64,000 nt of DNA. Origin: Chinchilla lanigera (taxonomy: Eukaryota > Chordata > Mammalia > Rodentia > Chinchillidae). The notes beneath the pieces were generated by a model. That model saw nothing but the letters and a program-made list of their open reading frames with translations. It had not been told where the DNA came from and searched no databases. A program made the position numbers and the translations under genes. Numbering within the stretch: the first letter of the stretch is position 1; each line of letters begins with the position of its first letter. The DNA lies in NCBI RefSeq assembly GCF_000276665.1, contig NW_004955426.1, forward strand, positions 24,985,839 through 25,049,838, written 5' to 3'. Positions 11,561 through 23,038 of this stretch are shown here, piece after piece.

Positions 11561-12098
11561 AGGAGAAAAGTTTGTACAGAGGCTGGCAGGGCGAGAGCCG
11601 AGCTGGAGGTCCAGCAGCCAGGAGGAAGATGAACAGCCCCAAGTCAGAACCCCAGACCGAGTGGACCCCGAGCCGCCCCCAGGCCACGAGGAGCGGCCTC
11701 CGCGGCTGGCGCCAGCGCCGGTAGCCGCCGCTCGGCCCGCGGCCGCAGTCGGGTCGCCGCTGCGCTCTACCTGCGCGGGCGGCTCACCTGGGCGCCGCGC
11801 CCCGGGACCAGACCGCCACCCCGCAAAGCTGGACTCGCCTCTGAAGTCGGGGGAAAGCCAAACAAGAACCCGACGGCAGCCTGCACGGCCCATCCCGCTG
11901 CCCTTCTCGCTCTGCAAGTTTCTGAAAGCTGGCACCCTGACCCCAGTTCCGGAAAGTTGGCCGCCGCTGAGACGAGAAGCCAAGGCTCGGCAAGTTCCCC
12001 CCGAGCGGGTCGAGGCTGCAGGCAGGTTGGAGGCGGCCCGGGACATCGGAGGCCGGACCCCGGGGCTCACCGATCTGCTCTCCCTGCCGCTGCTACAG
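11560..12098 (+). other. PTGER4: PTGER4 exon 1, non-coding 5' UTR
   Basis: The 3' boundary is supported by a good donor, ctacag|gtagga, with the intron starting at 12,099. It pairs with the acceptor ctctag at 12,543-12,548 after a strong pyrimidine tract. The 5' boundary is approximate. EP4 genes are known to have a non-coding first exon. The exon has a very high CpG content and contains one upstream ATG. Confidence 0.65.
11629..11724 (+). other. Upstream ORF in the PTGER4 5' UTR, 31 codons
   Basis: An ATG at 11,629 in context gaagATGa (purine at -3, A at +4) opens a 31-codon frame that ends at TAG, 11,722-11,724, well before the splice donor. The peptide is basic at its end (GWRQRR). I see no other ATG between it and the receptor start in the predicted spliced leader. 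If the transcription start is upstream of 11,629, it could lower EP4 translation. Whether it is conserved is unknown to me. Confidence 0.4.
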
Positions 12099-12548
12099 GT
12101 AGGATGGGCTTGCTGGGGTCGCCCCTAGCAGCACCGGCGGTCGGGCGCTCCGCAGAGGAGAGAGCGCGCTTGCCTTCCAAATTCCCGTCCATAACTTGTT
12201 TTCAGTGAGAATTTTGCCGACTCAGAATGTGTCAGAAATAACACGAGCAAGTCACTTTTCCCTTGAGACGGGTCCTGCTCCTCTCGGCAGTGGAGGGAAC
12301 CGGACTGGTGGAAGAAGGCAGTGGCAGTCATCAGCTTTATAAATATTAATGTCAGTAGGCTGGTGTGGTTGGCAGGACGCATCGGGAGCCTGGGGATTTC
12401 GGTAGCCAGCGTCAGTAAGGGGCTGCACCCGGGAAAACGAGACCGAGTTGCTCCCCTTGTCTCAGCAGCATATTGTGATGGGCTCGGGACTGACAGCTTG
12501 CAAGTGGTAACTTATGCTCACTGCTCTCTCCTCTTTCACCGTCTCTAG
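12099..12548 (+). other. PTGER4: PTGER4 intron 1
   Basis: A 450-base intron with GT (12,099) and AG (12,547-12,548) ends and a pyrimidine tract 'ctgctctctcctctttcacc'. An ATG at 12,514 is in frame with the receptor but lies within the intron. It would add 26 residues only if the intron were retained. Confidence 0.75.
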
Positions 12549-12591
12549 GCCCGGGCGCGCGCTCCAAGGCTGCGCACTGGGGGCCACCACC

Positions 12592-13464
12592 ATGTCCACA
12601 GCTGGGGTCAATGCATCTGCCTCCTTTACCACCGACCGGCTGAACAGCCCAGTGACCATCCCGGCGGTGATGTTCATCTTCGGGGTGGTGGGCAACCTGG
12701 TGGCCATCGTGGTGCTCTGCAAGTCTCGTAAGGAGCAGAAGGAGACGACCTTCTACACGCTGGTGTGCGGGCTGGCTGTCACCGACCTACTGGGCACCTT
12801 GTTGGTGAGCCCGGTGACAATCGCCACCTACATGAAGGGCGAGTGGCCTGGGGGCCAGGCGCTCTGCGACTACAGCACCTTCATCCTGCTCTTCTTCGGC
12901 CTGTCTGGCCTCAGCATCATCTGCGCCATGAGCATAGAGCGCTACCTGGCCATCAACCACGCCTACTTCTACAGCCACTACGTGGACAAGCGACTGGCCG
13001 GCCTCACCCTCTTCGCCGTCTACGCATCTAACGTGCTCTTCTGCGCGCTGCCCAACATGGGCCTTGGCCGCTCGCGGCAGCAGTACCCGGACACCTGGTG
13101 CTTCATCGACTGGACCACCAACGTGACAGCGTACGCCGCCTTCTCCTACATGTACGCGGGTTTCAGCTCCTTCCTCATCCTCGCCACCGTGCTCTGCAAC
13201 GTGCTGGTGTGCGGCGCGCTGCTCCGCATGCACCGCCAGTTCATGCGCCGCACTTCGCTGGGCACGGAGCAGCACCACGCGGTCGCCGCGGCCGCCCTGG
13301 CCTCTGCCTGTCGAGGCCACGCCAGTGCCTCCCCGGCCCTGCAGCGGTTCAGCGACTTTCGCCGCCGCCGGAGCTTCCGCCGCATCGCAGGCGCAGAGAT
13401 CCAGATGGTCATCTTGCTCATCGCCACCTCCCTGGTGGTGCTCATCTGCTCCATCCCGCTCGTG
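12592..13464 (+). CDS. PTGER4: PTGER4 coding exon 2: prostaglandin E2 receptor EP4, residues 1-291
   Basis: This exon encodes EP4, the Gs-coupled plasma-membrane receptor for prostaglandin E2 that raises cAMP. It carries the N-terminus through transmembrane helix 6. Residues 1-19 are extracellular with an N-glycosylation sequon at N7. Helix 1 holds GVVGNLVAIVVL and helix 2 LAVTDLLGTLL. Helix 3 ends in ERYLAINH, the prostanoid form of the DRY motif. Extracellular loop 2 has the prostanoid signature QYPDTWCFIDWTT, with a second sequon at N177. Intracellular loop 3 is alanine-rich and has two more residues than human. The start was chosen because this ATG has A at -3, lies 43 bases into the spliced exon, and matches the family N-terminus. 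The donor gtgagt follows codon 291 in phase 0. Antisense and shifted long frames here are shadows of high GC. Confidence 0.97.
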
Positions 13465-16400
13465 GTGAGTGGCCTGGGCAGGGGTTTCCCTCGCCCCGCC
13501 GCCTCCCCTCCTCACCCCCACGGCTCCCCGCGACTCTCTCTCTCCTCCTGCTCCCTCTTTTCCCTCTGGTTACTTAGCAGTGAGTGAATCTCCTCCAGGT
13601 CGGGGCTGGGATCCCCACAGGGCTTCTCAGGGCCCTCAACCACCTTTTAAATCCGGACCCTCCTGAGAGTCTTAGGTGCTGTCCCCCTACAGGCACCGAG
13701 GTTCTTCCCCTAAAAACCTGCCTTCCACTCTCTCTGGGGAAGGTCCCTGCCTCCCCCTCACTGCCTGGCATCTACCCTGAGTCTTCTGGGAACACCCACC
13801 TGTCTCTCTGTCACGAGTGGAGGGAAACAGGCTATAGGGTGACTTAGCCCTGTCCACCACGTCGGGGGCTGGTGATCTCTGTTGTAAACCATTCCTTAGG
13901 AGAGTGAAGATTTGGGTATTTTGTGCAGGGCTTTGGGGATTTTTGTAACCTTAGATTTGTAGAATTTTAGTGCTAGAAGAGATGTCAGGTTTTTCTTTTC
14001 TTCTCTTTTCTTTCCTTTCTCTTTTTGTAGCATAACTCCTTCACTTCATTTGCTGAGCATAGTCTAGCAGAACCTGCACTGTTAAGCTAGGTTCCCTGAT
14101 CTGTCATTCTGTACCCAGGAAAACATCTTCAGGTACAGGGGATGGTATAGACTCGGGTTTGTTCTTTTTGTCTGCAGGCCAGGAAAGCAAGATTTCTTAG
14201 GGGGCCAGTTATGGACAGCCTGATGTACATAGGTGTTGAACGTAAATTCTCAAAAACGGTGAGAGGAACAGTACCTTCCAGAGAAACTGAAGTTTAGAGA
14301 TGGTTCTTATTGATTGTCAAGCCAGAGTCCTGTGGTTTATATGCAGCTCCAAAAGTGCTCCTGTGATTAGTTTCCTTCCCAAAACAGTTCTGGTTTGGTC
14401 TTTGCAACCGTGGATGTGGGAGTTCGGGTGCACTTCATTGTTAGGACAACATCCTCTTTTAAACTGCCTGGAGACTAACTTTTAGGATATTATTAATAGA
14501 AAGGCTCAAACCCCACTAGTTCTCTGCTTCACCTGTCATTAAGATGGAATGCACCAGAAACAGGTGGGCAGGTGAACAGACTTCCCCGCCTAGAGCTTAG
14601 GTTGAAAGCAACTAGTTCTGAGCTGTTCTAGCTCTCAAGGCATTTCATTCCTGGAAATTCTCAACTATAAACTCAAAAAAACCCCCCAAAACAAAAAACC
14701 AACCTGCTCTTTCTTATGCTTGTTGGGAGCAAGAAGAAAAAGGATTAATGGTTATTACTCTGTTATTTGCTTTATTAATACCTCCAGGGATCTCTGATAT
14801 ACAAATATAATATCTCTTTTAAAAGTGACTGTAGATGGAAGGAACTTAGAGGTGGCTGACACCAGCATGCAGTAGCTTCTGGCCAGTCGGTATGAACAGA
14901 AGTAAATATGATTGGCAAGGACAGCCTTTAAACCATCTAGGGCCCAGCGTATTTTACAGAATTAAGTCACACTTGAGCCACATAAGTATATATCACTGTC
15001 TGTAATAGCAGCTTAGAATAAAGTGAGGTTTTGGAAGGAAGAACTCTGCTTCCGATGCAGCCTGGGTTCCTTGGCCTCTGCCTTACGTTTTACAGAACAG
15101 TAAATGCCAAAGTGAGTGGTTGTTATTTACAGAACGTTCACTTTAAGGAACTGAGGAATTAGAGGTAGGCGGTGAGCAAAGTGCACATACCTCCCAAATG
15201 GTTTTGGTTGGAGATGAGCGTGTGAAGATATTAATTCCTGCACAGCCACAGATAAAGTGTTGCCCTCGGGTATCTGGAGAGGATACAAAGTTTAATTCAT
15301 CCTATGCACTGACATGGTAGACCTGGCTCTAAGGCCCAGAGCCAGACCATTTGTGACAAACCCTTGGAAACTGTTTGAGTACCTAGATGCAATAAGTTGT
15401 AGGAGCTTTATTTATGGTTTACAATTAACCGAAAATACTGTCCATGCTGTAGAAAGTTAATACAGTGTAGTAGATATTGGGGGATCACAACCTGAAGATT
15501 GAAACTGGATCATCGAAGAAGTAATCATGCCAGTTAAGAACTTACATACTTGTGAGAACTAAAGAATCATATATGTAGTAGTAGCTTCAGCTTACAGTTT
15601 TGCTATTTGACTATTAAAATCTAAGTTTAGAATCTATCTAATCATAAATTGGTGGTAATTAATGGGGCCATTCTATAACCCACTCACTCACAACCCAGCA
15701 GTTACTGAAAGAATCAAAGGGGAAATTTATCCACAGATACAGTCATCACTGGCTTACTTATACAACTTTCTTTTTCATGTTTCTCAGATTGGTAATGTAA
15801 TTTAATTTAAGATTAAAACTTCTGAACTCTCTGACATTTAAAGTAGTTAGGCCTATTTTCAGTTCCAAGGAAACTAATGAAACATCTATTTTAACTTTAT
15901 CAAATAAAGCTGGTTGCTAATCCCATTTGAGAAAAATCAATCCCTATGAATCATTAAAAATGATCTGGAAAGGCAGCCTACCAGAGCAAATACAATTTGC
16001 TTGGAATTTTAGAAACCTTGACATAATATAGAAGGAAATTAAGCAGCCACTAAACGGCAGCCAATTTTGTCTTTCGGACATCGGAGAAGAAAAAGCTGCA
16101 GTGCCTCTGAGAAGGTGGCTGATATTGAGCTTAGTATAAAAAGTAAATTTCAATTTGTTATCAAAATGCAATTGTGCTTGGAGGTTTAAGAAAAGTTGGG
16201 AAACTCCTTGTGGATAGAAGGAGCCGTGCTGAACCTACAAAATTCTCTGAAGTGGATCAGAATTAATGAAGAAAAAAGGGAGTGCAATCTGTGTCACATG
16301 GCAAGACTTGGTAGGAAGGTATTGCTTGAGATTTTGTCCATTCCTCTACTTATAACCAGTTTCAGGTTGTTTTATTTTTAAATAGAGGAAAAGCTAAAGA

Positions 16401-16507
16401 AATGAAAGAGTATGCTTAAAGAAAAAGGAGATTACATTCTTTAGAAATATGCAAGCAAGACATCTTCCTAAGGTCCCTGGTTGATTTTATTTTCTTTGCT
16501 TTGATTT

Positions 16508-16672
16508 TTTTTTGTTGTTTTTTCTTTCTTTGATACAGAGTCTCACTATACAGTACAGGCTGCCCTTGAACTCTCTTATGTAGCTCAGGCTGGCCTCAAA
16601 CTCATGGTGATCCGCCTGCCTCAGCCTACTCAGTACTAAAATTACAGGCACGGGCCACTATGCCTGGCTTGG
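16508..16672 (-). repeat. B1 SINE, reverse orientation
   Basis: The T-rich start is the reverse of the A tail. It is followed by 'gatacagagtctcactatac', 'gtagctcaggctggcctcaa', 'gatccgcctgcctcagccta' and 'ggccactatgcctggctt', the B1 sequence in reverse. Confidence 0.9.
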
Positions 16673-17339
16673 TCCCAGTTTTAAAAGCTGTAGTAGACCA
16701 ATTTTTTTTCCCTAATTTTGTAGTTAATAGTATTAATGTTAAGATAATAATTACAATCCAATATATTGCCTCAGGGCTATACATTTATACTGTGAGATTT
16801 GGAAAGGTATTTACCCATGCATAGGCAAGACAAGATCACATTTCTTGCTCATATATTTCCTTTCTTCTTCTCTGAACTAACAAGTGTTCACTTTTAATTA
16901 GGAGGAGAATGGCAATTGGGTTAGTCTTCTGCCTTGGTCAGGTAAAGTTCATAGGAAAATACCTTCCTGTGTTTCTTTGGTTGTTCACTATAAATTCATC
17001 ATCTCTTTGAAGGCATCACCAGCATTTGAGACCCAATAGTAGTAATTCAAGAGTGAAGAATAACATTTCCTTTGTGTCTTGAAAAAGCTCTAGTGAAGAG
17101 GTAGAGCAGATCAGCACTTGCACAGTCGGTGTCTCAGCCCCTTCATCCACAGGTGAAGAATCTATTCCATGCTCCTTGCTGGACGCCTGTGGTGAGTCCT
17201 AGCCCAGTGCCCTTTCCACCATACTTTGCCGACAGGTCAGGACGCGGTTTTATTAAACACCTACTAGCAATTTTTTGAAAGCTGCAATTATTCTTGGAGT
17301 CTCCTTTTAGAATGTTGAAGGAGGGTATTTAGAAAAACC

Positions 17340-17480
17340 TTTAGAAATCAATTTGCATTGTAGAGATTGACCAATAAAGACTAAGTAACTTGCCTGCAGT
17401 AATGGCCAGTTAGTGACCCAGAAGGGATAAGAAATCAGGTCCCCTTTAGAGATATTAGTAACGAACTCTTTCTGTCATCC
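17340..17480 (-). repeat. MIR remnant, reverse
   Basis: 'taagtaacttgcctgcagta', 'atggccagttagtgacccag' and 'aagaaatcaggtccccttta' are reverse-strand MIR motifs (compare 'aagtaacttgcccaaggtca'). Confidence 0.5.
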
Positions 17481-17874
17481 TCCACTTTTAAAAAAAAGTG
17501 GTTAGAAATTCTAGTAACAGCTGGTCAATTTTGGACTCTTCACAGAGCAGTGAGATAATTAAGCACATGCAGATGATCCCTTACATGTGCCTGAAACAGA
17601 ACAAATAGCACCTATGCTCAGGTCTAGGTATAGATCTTGTCATTTATTGGAAAGCATTCCTATTTTAACAGTTATTTAATAGATCTAGTCAAGATCTCAA
17701 CTTTCCTCTTTCAACTCAACATTCCTTGCAAACAGGTTATTCTTAAATAGAAAAGACTTGTTTTTAATACCATATCATCAATCATACCCCAAAACTACTT
17801 TTTCCTTGCAGTTTTGAAATTATTGGTATATCCCAACAGTGGCCAAGTTTCATATATGGATCAGAAGAAAAGTA

Positions 17875-18030
17875 ATTAGAGCCAACCTGTATGTTACATC
17901 CCAGGCACTGCGCTAAGCATTTTAATAATTCATGCATAAATTATAAGAAGCACCATCAGGATTTGAACAGAGGTTGATTACAAAGCTTGGGTGTTTACTT
18001 CTACAGCACACAACCTCCTTGTAACTTTCC
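17875..18030 (-). repeat. MIR remnant, reverse
   Basis: 'ccaggcactgcgctaagcat', 'aggatttgaacagaggttga' and 'tacagcacacaacctccttg' follow the reverse MIR order. Confidence 0.5.
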
Positions 18031-18660
18031 TCTTATGCTCTCTTGTGAATTTATTGACTCTTCTGCACATTATTTTCCAGTGCTGCAGAACCTGAACTTC
18101 AAAATAGTCTCAAGAAGTTTAGAATATTGTGATGTGTGCTGATCTTAAAGACAAATCACCTGCAGAAATCTGCAACTACCCCAAAAGGCTTAAAAGTGGG
18201 AAGAAAGTAGACTGTTATTTGTGTTTGGTGAATTTTTTACAGATTTTCCCCTCTGACTCAGAGGTTCTGAGGACCACACTCTTCCAAGACTAAAACTGGC
18301 TCCAACTTGTTTATTTGTATAACATATAGGGCTTGAAGGACCGAAGTCCCAGCACAGAGTTTTCACAGCCCCACATGCACTGAAATAGTGCCATGGATAT
18401 TCCCCTTCTCTGGGGTTCCCTCTCTTCAGGGAGAGGAAATTAAGTAGACCTTAAAGCATAGAGTGCTAAACTTATCCAAACATTACAAAATGCATGAAGT
18501 TCTCATTCATTTTTGTCACTTTTTTTGTTTCTCTATTTGAAGTAAACCACTATTAAGAATACTAAAACTAATTGTGTTGATTCTTTTCAAATAACTTGAC
18601 CAAGTTTTGATAATGTTTTTACCTGAATTAGAATTTTGTGTTTTTACTCATCTTTCTGCT

Positions 18661-18722
18661 ATCAAGACCATTAAATGACTTCAAGACCATTTAATGGTCT
18701 TCAAGACCATTAAATGACTGAG
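18661..18722. repeat. Direct repeat plus hairpin cluster
   Basis: 'caagaccattaaatgact' occurs at 18,665-18,682 and again at 18,703-18,720. Between them lies the perfect short inverted repeat aagaccatt-t-aatggtctt. It looks like local slippage-type duplication and inversion. No function is evident. Confidence 0.8.
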
Positions 18723-19329
18723 TTCTACAGCTGTACAGTACTAAGGATTAGCTAAAAATAGACTTCACCCCAGGGAACTTAAGTGGAGCATTGTTCATTG
18801 CAGCGTCTTTTCATTCCCTTTGCTGGTAGTCAAAAGTAATTACAGCTGCGGGTGAAGTAAAACCCACAGGTGAATGTAACACATTCCTTTAAATGGCTAC
18901 AAAAATACCATTTTAACTGTTCAAAAATTCTCTTCCTTTCAGTAGTAACCATGTTTCCTTTGGGGTTGTGGTGGAATATCAACCAGCAACAAAACGTCAG
19001 TGTTAAATATCTCAGAAATGCAAAGTTCAGAGGTTCTGGTCTGAAAGTCTTAGAAATGGTTGACCGGAGCATTGCATAGGGAAGGACTGTGGTACCAGAC
19101 TCTCCAGTGGAGCAACACTGCCACCTAGAGGCTTGGGGTGTCAAGTTCACACAACCCGAATATATTCTACTAATAGACTTAAACCCATGATTTCTTTTAC
19201 TCTTAGGAACATAACATGCGATATGAGTTTAAAAAAAAAAAAAATCTTATGTTTTTACCAATACTTCCATTGCTGGTAAATAATTCTTAAAAATAAATCC
19301 AGCCTTGTATAACAAAAAAAGAAAAAAAA

Positions 19330-19512
19330 ATCCATGGAGTTCCGCTGGAACCTGGGTAGACCAGAGTCAACCATCAATACCAAGGAGACCTAGAAAGTGC
19401 TTGAAAACTTCCAGGTCTCCGTAAAAAACACATCTGAGAAAATCCTTGATGGCACTTAGTTCCTAGACAGCACTGAGAACCTCAGAACAATTTCCGGAAA
19501 AAAAAAAAAAAA
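19330..19512 (+). pseudogene. Possible A-tailed retrocopy fragment of unknown source
   Basis: A ~165-base non-repetitive segment lies between an A-rich run at 19,313-19,330 and a 15-base A-run at 19,498-19,512. Its first frame from atggagttccgctgg reads 60 codons with only two stops (one near codon 20, one near 42). I do not recognise the product. It could be a small processed-pseudogene remnant or chance. No target duplication is clear. Confidence 0.25.
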
Positions 19513-19689
19513 TGAAGCCAAGATACCTTGTTTTTCTAGTTTCTTGGGTAGATTTTTTAAAAGTCAAGCATCTTTTGTCTTGACATTATTATTTATTCCA
19601 TGTTTGTTTCTAAATATATTATTTTAAGGCAAAACTTCATAGACTGCTGGTAATTGTAGTAGATTCTTTAGCTCTCTTTATCTCTCAAG

Positions 19690-19890
19690 ATATCTCAATT
19701 TCCAAGAGGCTGAGGCAGGAGGATGGAAGTTTGAGGCCAGTAGGGGCAAGTTGGCAAGACCCTGTTTCAAAAAGAAAAAAGAAAAGGACTGAGACAAAAC
19801 TCGGCAATAGGATGCTTGCCTAGCATGTGCAAAGTCTAGAGTTCAATTATCGGTATCACACACACACACTCACACACATACACACACACA
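19690..19890 (+). repeat. B4-type SINE ending in (CA)n
   Basis: B1-like 'aagaggctgaggcaggagga' and 'caagaccctgtttcaaaaag' are followed by an ID-like part ('ggatgcttgcctagcatgtg', 'gagttcaattatcggtatca') and a CA repeat. Confidence 0.75.
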
Positions 19891-20160
19891 AATATAATTT
19901 ATCTCCCTCAGAGCCCTTTGACCATTTGATTCTATGAGACTTACAGGGCCAGAATCCTTACCTAAATTTTTTAGAGATTTATAGGGCCAGACACAAAATT
20001 CAGAATTTCTTGGATTTTAGAAAAGTAATTATTAATACATCATAGAGTATGTAATATTCCTGTTGGAACAATGCCCTGGAGAAAAATGGGAATATATTCA
20101 CTGTAAGTGGAATGAATAAATTTTAAGTAGCATCAGGAAAAAGAAAAAAGTAGCACCAGG

Positions 20161-20356
20161 GATTTTTTTTTTTTTTTTGGTTTGGTGTTCTGTTCTGCTT
20201 CAGTGCTGGGGATTGAACCCCGGGCCTCACGCTGAACTACATTCCCCCTTTTGAGACAGGGTTTCAGTGAGTCAATAAGCTGCGTAGACTTTGCAGCCCA
20301 CCTACCTCCGCCTCTCCAAGTGCTGGGATTACAGGTTTGTGACCGTGCCTAGCTTC
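20161..20356 (-). repeat. B4 SINE, reverse orientation
   Basis: A T-run is followed by the reversed ID part ('gtgctggggattgaaccccg', 'ctgaactacattcccccttt') and the reversed B1 part ('gagacagggtttcagtgagt', 'tccaagtgctgggattacag'). Confidence 0.85.
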
Positions 20357-20696
20357 AGTTGAGGTTTTGATGCCAAGTGTAGGTTAGGTTTTAAAACCCA
20401 GTTAAGTGTCCAAAACAAAACAAATGAAGAACAACAAAATAATAACTGAAAAACAGAATTTTCTTGATGAAGAATCAGTGGACTTGTGGCCAATCAGATC
20501 TAAATTTTCCCTAAGGAAAAGATAGGAATACAGTTATATGTTCATTTATCCAACATCATCCAGGAATAAATTTCATTTAAATTATATTTTGCAGATTAAT
20601 TTATACTTCATTTAAACATTTCAAACTTTCTTCTTTTATCCAAATTGTTGTAAATTTCTCTAAAGTATCCCAACCCTTTCCTGGTAACTTATGGTC

Positions 20697-21092
20697 TTAG
20701 TTACTTTTCTCATTGCTGAGACAAAATACCTGACAAGCAAAGTTAAAGGGAGAAAGGTTTATTTAGCTCACAGTTTGTAGAGGTTTCAGTCCATAATCAG
20801 CATCTCCAAGGCAGGGTGGTGTGGCAGACAGGCGTCAAAGGGGAGGAACAATTCAAGCAGGCAGAAGGTAGAAAAGCAACATGAGATGACCACAGCTCTT
20901 TCTATTCCTTATATCTTATCCAGGTTACCTGGTCAGACAGGACTCACACCCTTAGTCCTAGTGCCCTTGATCCTAGCACTGTAGCATTACTCAGTCCCAG
21001 TGTCACACTAGATCCAGCCACCTCTGAAAAAGACTCCTTATGACCACACGCGGCTTTGAGGGAACATCTAGACACAAAGCATAACATTTATA
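20697..21092 (-). mobile_element. MaLR-type solo LTR, reverse, copy 1
   Basis: On the reverse strand this begins near 'ttatgctttgtgtctagatg' and ends with 'gctaaataaacctttctccc' and 'ggtattttgtctcagcaatg', then an element end like aagtaac. This is the layout of an ERVL-MaLR LTR with its AATAAA. Copies at 34,263-34,610 and 57,446-57,873 share the same start and end blocks. Confidence 0.7.
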
Positions 21093-21699
21093 TATCATAA
21101 ATCATTAATTATATGCTGTGTGGCAAGGCAGCAATGTCCCTGAGTCTCGTGACAAGTGCTTGCTTCTTAATAGATACAGGCTCCGGCTATGCTTTTGTGA
21201 CTTCTTTTTCCTTTTTATGGTTTTTATTTGTCTCCTTGGCTGTGAGACTCACTTCTTACTTCTCCCTAATCTAAAATAATTAGCAAAGACAAGTGATACC
21301 TACTAAATAATTACTAAAGACAGATGGCAGTCATCTTAAAACTGCTCTTTTACCTGAGTGACAGGTAAGATTTTAATACAAATAATTCTAGTGTAATTAG
21401 AAAATCTAGGCAAGAATACTTGAGTATATATTTAACAAGTATCTTTGTCTTTAAAGAATAAAATAATTGTCTTCCTTAAGTTTACACCAATTCATGCCTT
21501 TTAAATAAATCATTTAACCTTTTTGGAAGTTGGCATAGCTCACTCTTCCGTGACTTTGTGCAGGGAACTATCCCTCTTAAAAATGTTACGTCCTTCCTTC
21601 TAAATTTGGCAAACTCACACGTATCCACCAAACACAGCGCAAGCTTCCGCTCCTGATGCTTGGCCTCCAGGTCTTGGCAGGCCGCCTTGTGCACACCTC

Positions 21700-21900
21700 T
21701 CCCGCTTCATTTTGTCAGTGATAGTTGGTCAGTAATAGTTGCAGTAATAGTTGGTCTGTGTTCCTGTCCTGACTATGTACTACTCTCTGCCTACAAGATA
21801 TTTATGACATTTAATACAATTTTTTTTGTCCCGGAACCTATCATAATGCCTAAAACACAGTAAGTGCTTATTGCCAAATGATGAAATACATGAAAGGATG
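21700..21900 (+). repeat. Probable L2 3'-end remnant
   Basis: 'cctaaaacacagtaagtgct' and 'aaatgatgaaatacatgaaa' resemble the L2 3' end ('gcctggcacatagtaggcgc', 'gaatgaatga'). Confidence 0.4.
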
Positions 21901-23038
21901 TGAGCAAATAAATGATTATAATAAGAGCAACTTTTTAAACTGTCAAAACTAATAATCCAAAATAGCAAAAAGGTTCCCACGGTGCCTTGCATTTTTCACT
22001 TATACCCTGTATGGCCCACCACAGCATGGCAGACATAGCTTTTGCCTTAATAGCTCAAACTGCACTAGAAGGACCACCCCAACTGGTCTGTTTTTAGGGC
22101 TCTGTGAGCACTTGATTGCTATTTGGCTGAGGGGCGATCCAAGCACAAAGGAGGAGTTGATTGTGATTGGAGTTTCACGGTGGATTCACCAAATGGCAGT
22201 TGAATGCTGCCTTGAAAGATGAACAAAACTATGGTCTGCAAGCAGCAGGATTGTGAAGGTTTCAGCATCTGAGCAGCTCAGTCAGATGTATGTTTTAGAA
22301 ATAATCTTATTTATATGGTACAGGAATAGACTGGAGAGGTAAAGCAGGCAGAAAGGCTAGTTTGGTGGCTGCTGCAATATAATCTTCAAGGGTGAAAAGC
22401 AGTTAGAGGGAAAGGATTGGAGGTTTTGGGTAAAGACAGTTAATAACATTAGATGATTATTAAACCTACGAAGGCAAGTCATACAGAACATGAAAATACT
22501 CTGTAGTCATTCTGGATAACAGGAGATCCTGATGTTCGTTCAAAAGTTTACAATAAATTTTCTTGAGACTCTAAAAAGAACCTCAGCCTTTTGTAATAAT
22601 TAGATGGTTGCTTGACATACAAAATGAGTATCATTTATAATATATAAAATGGCTATTGAAAAGGAAATCTAGTGACTTTGGGGGAAAAGGTATTTTATTA
22701 GAACTACAAAAATTTAAAAGCGCTCAGAGGGATTAATAAAATACTTCTCAGGAGACTTTATTCATAGGTTACCTATAAATACATTGCAGTTTTACATATT
22801 ATCTTTGGTCTAAGAAAGATATAAAATATTTAGTATTATACTAACTCAAAGTACACATGCAATTAATTTTTGCAATCACTGGTATTTCTGTGGTTTATTG
22901 TGGAAGCTGCTCTTTCTTTGGCATTTATTTATTGGAAAAAAGAGCAGCTCCTTAATGTTGCTAAGGCAGATGTAGCATTTAAGTGTTCTCCCAGTTGCTT
23001 AATTACGAGGTCTAACTGTGGGCGTCTCCTTTGTGCAG

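Larger units (their letters stand above)
13465..23038 (+). other. PTGER4: PTGER4 intron 2 (9.6 kb)
   Basis: It begins gtgagt and ends tttgtgcag. It is phase 0 and splits a Val-Val pair before the seventh helix, the conserved prostanoid-receptor intron position. It holds MIR, B1, B4, L2 and MaLR pieces listed separately. The rest (13,500-16,500, 16,700-19,300 and 21,900-23,000) shows no exon or repeat I recognise beyond old remnants. Confidence 0.95.

Noticed and set aside
11411..12070. 219-codon minus-strand frame and overlapping plus frames in the promoter and exon 1
   Set aside because: The CpG island lacks stop codons by composition. The peptides are Arg/Pro/Gly/Ala-rich with no family similarity, and some start at non-ATG codons.
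12514..12591. Upstream in-frame ATG giving a longer EP4
   Set aside because: It lies within intron 1 before the acceptor at 12,548. The family N-terminus begins at 12,592.
12787..13521. Long open frame (244 codons) on the minus strand of PTGER4 exon 2
   Set aside because: It is a GC-driven shadow of the receptor frame, runs past the splice donor, and resembles no protein.
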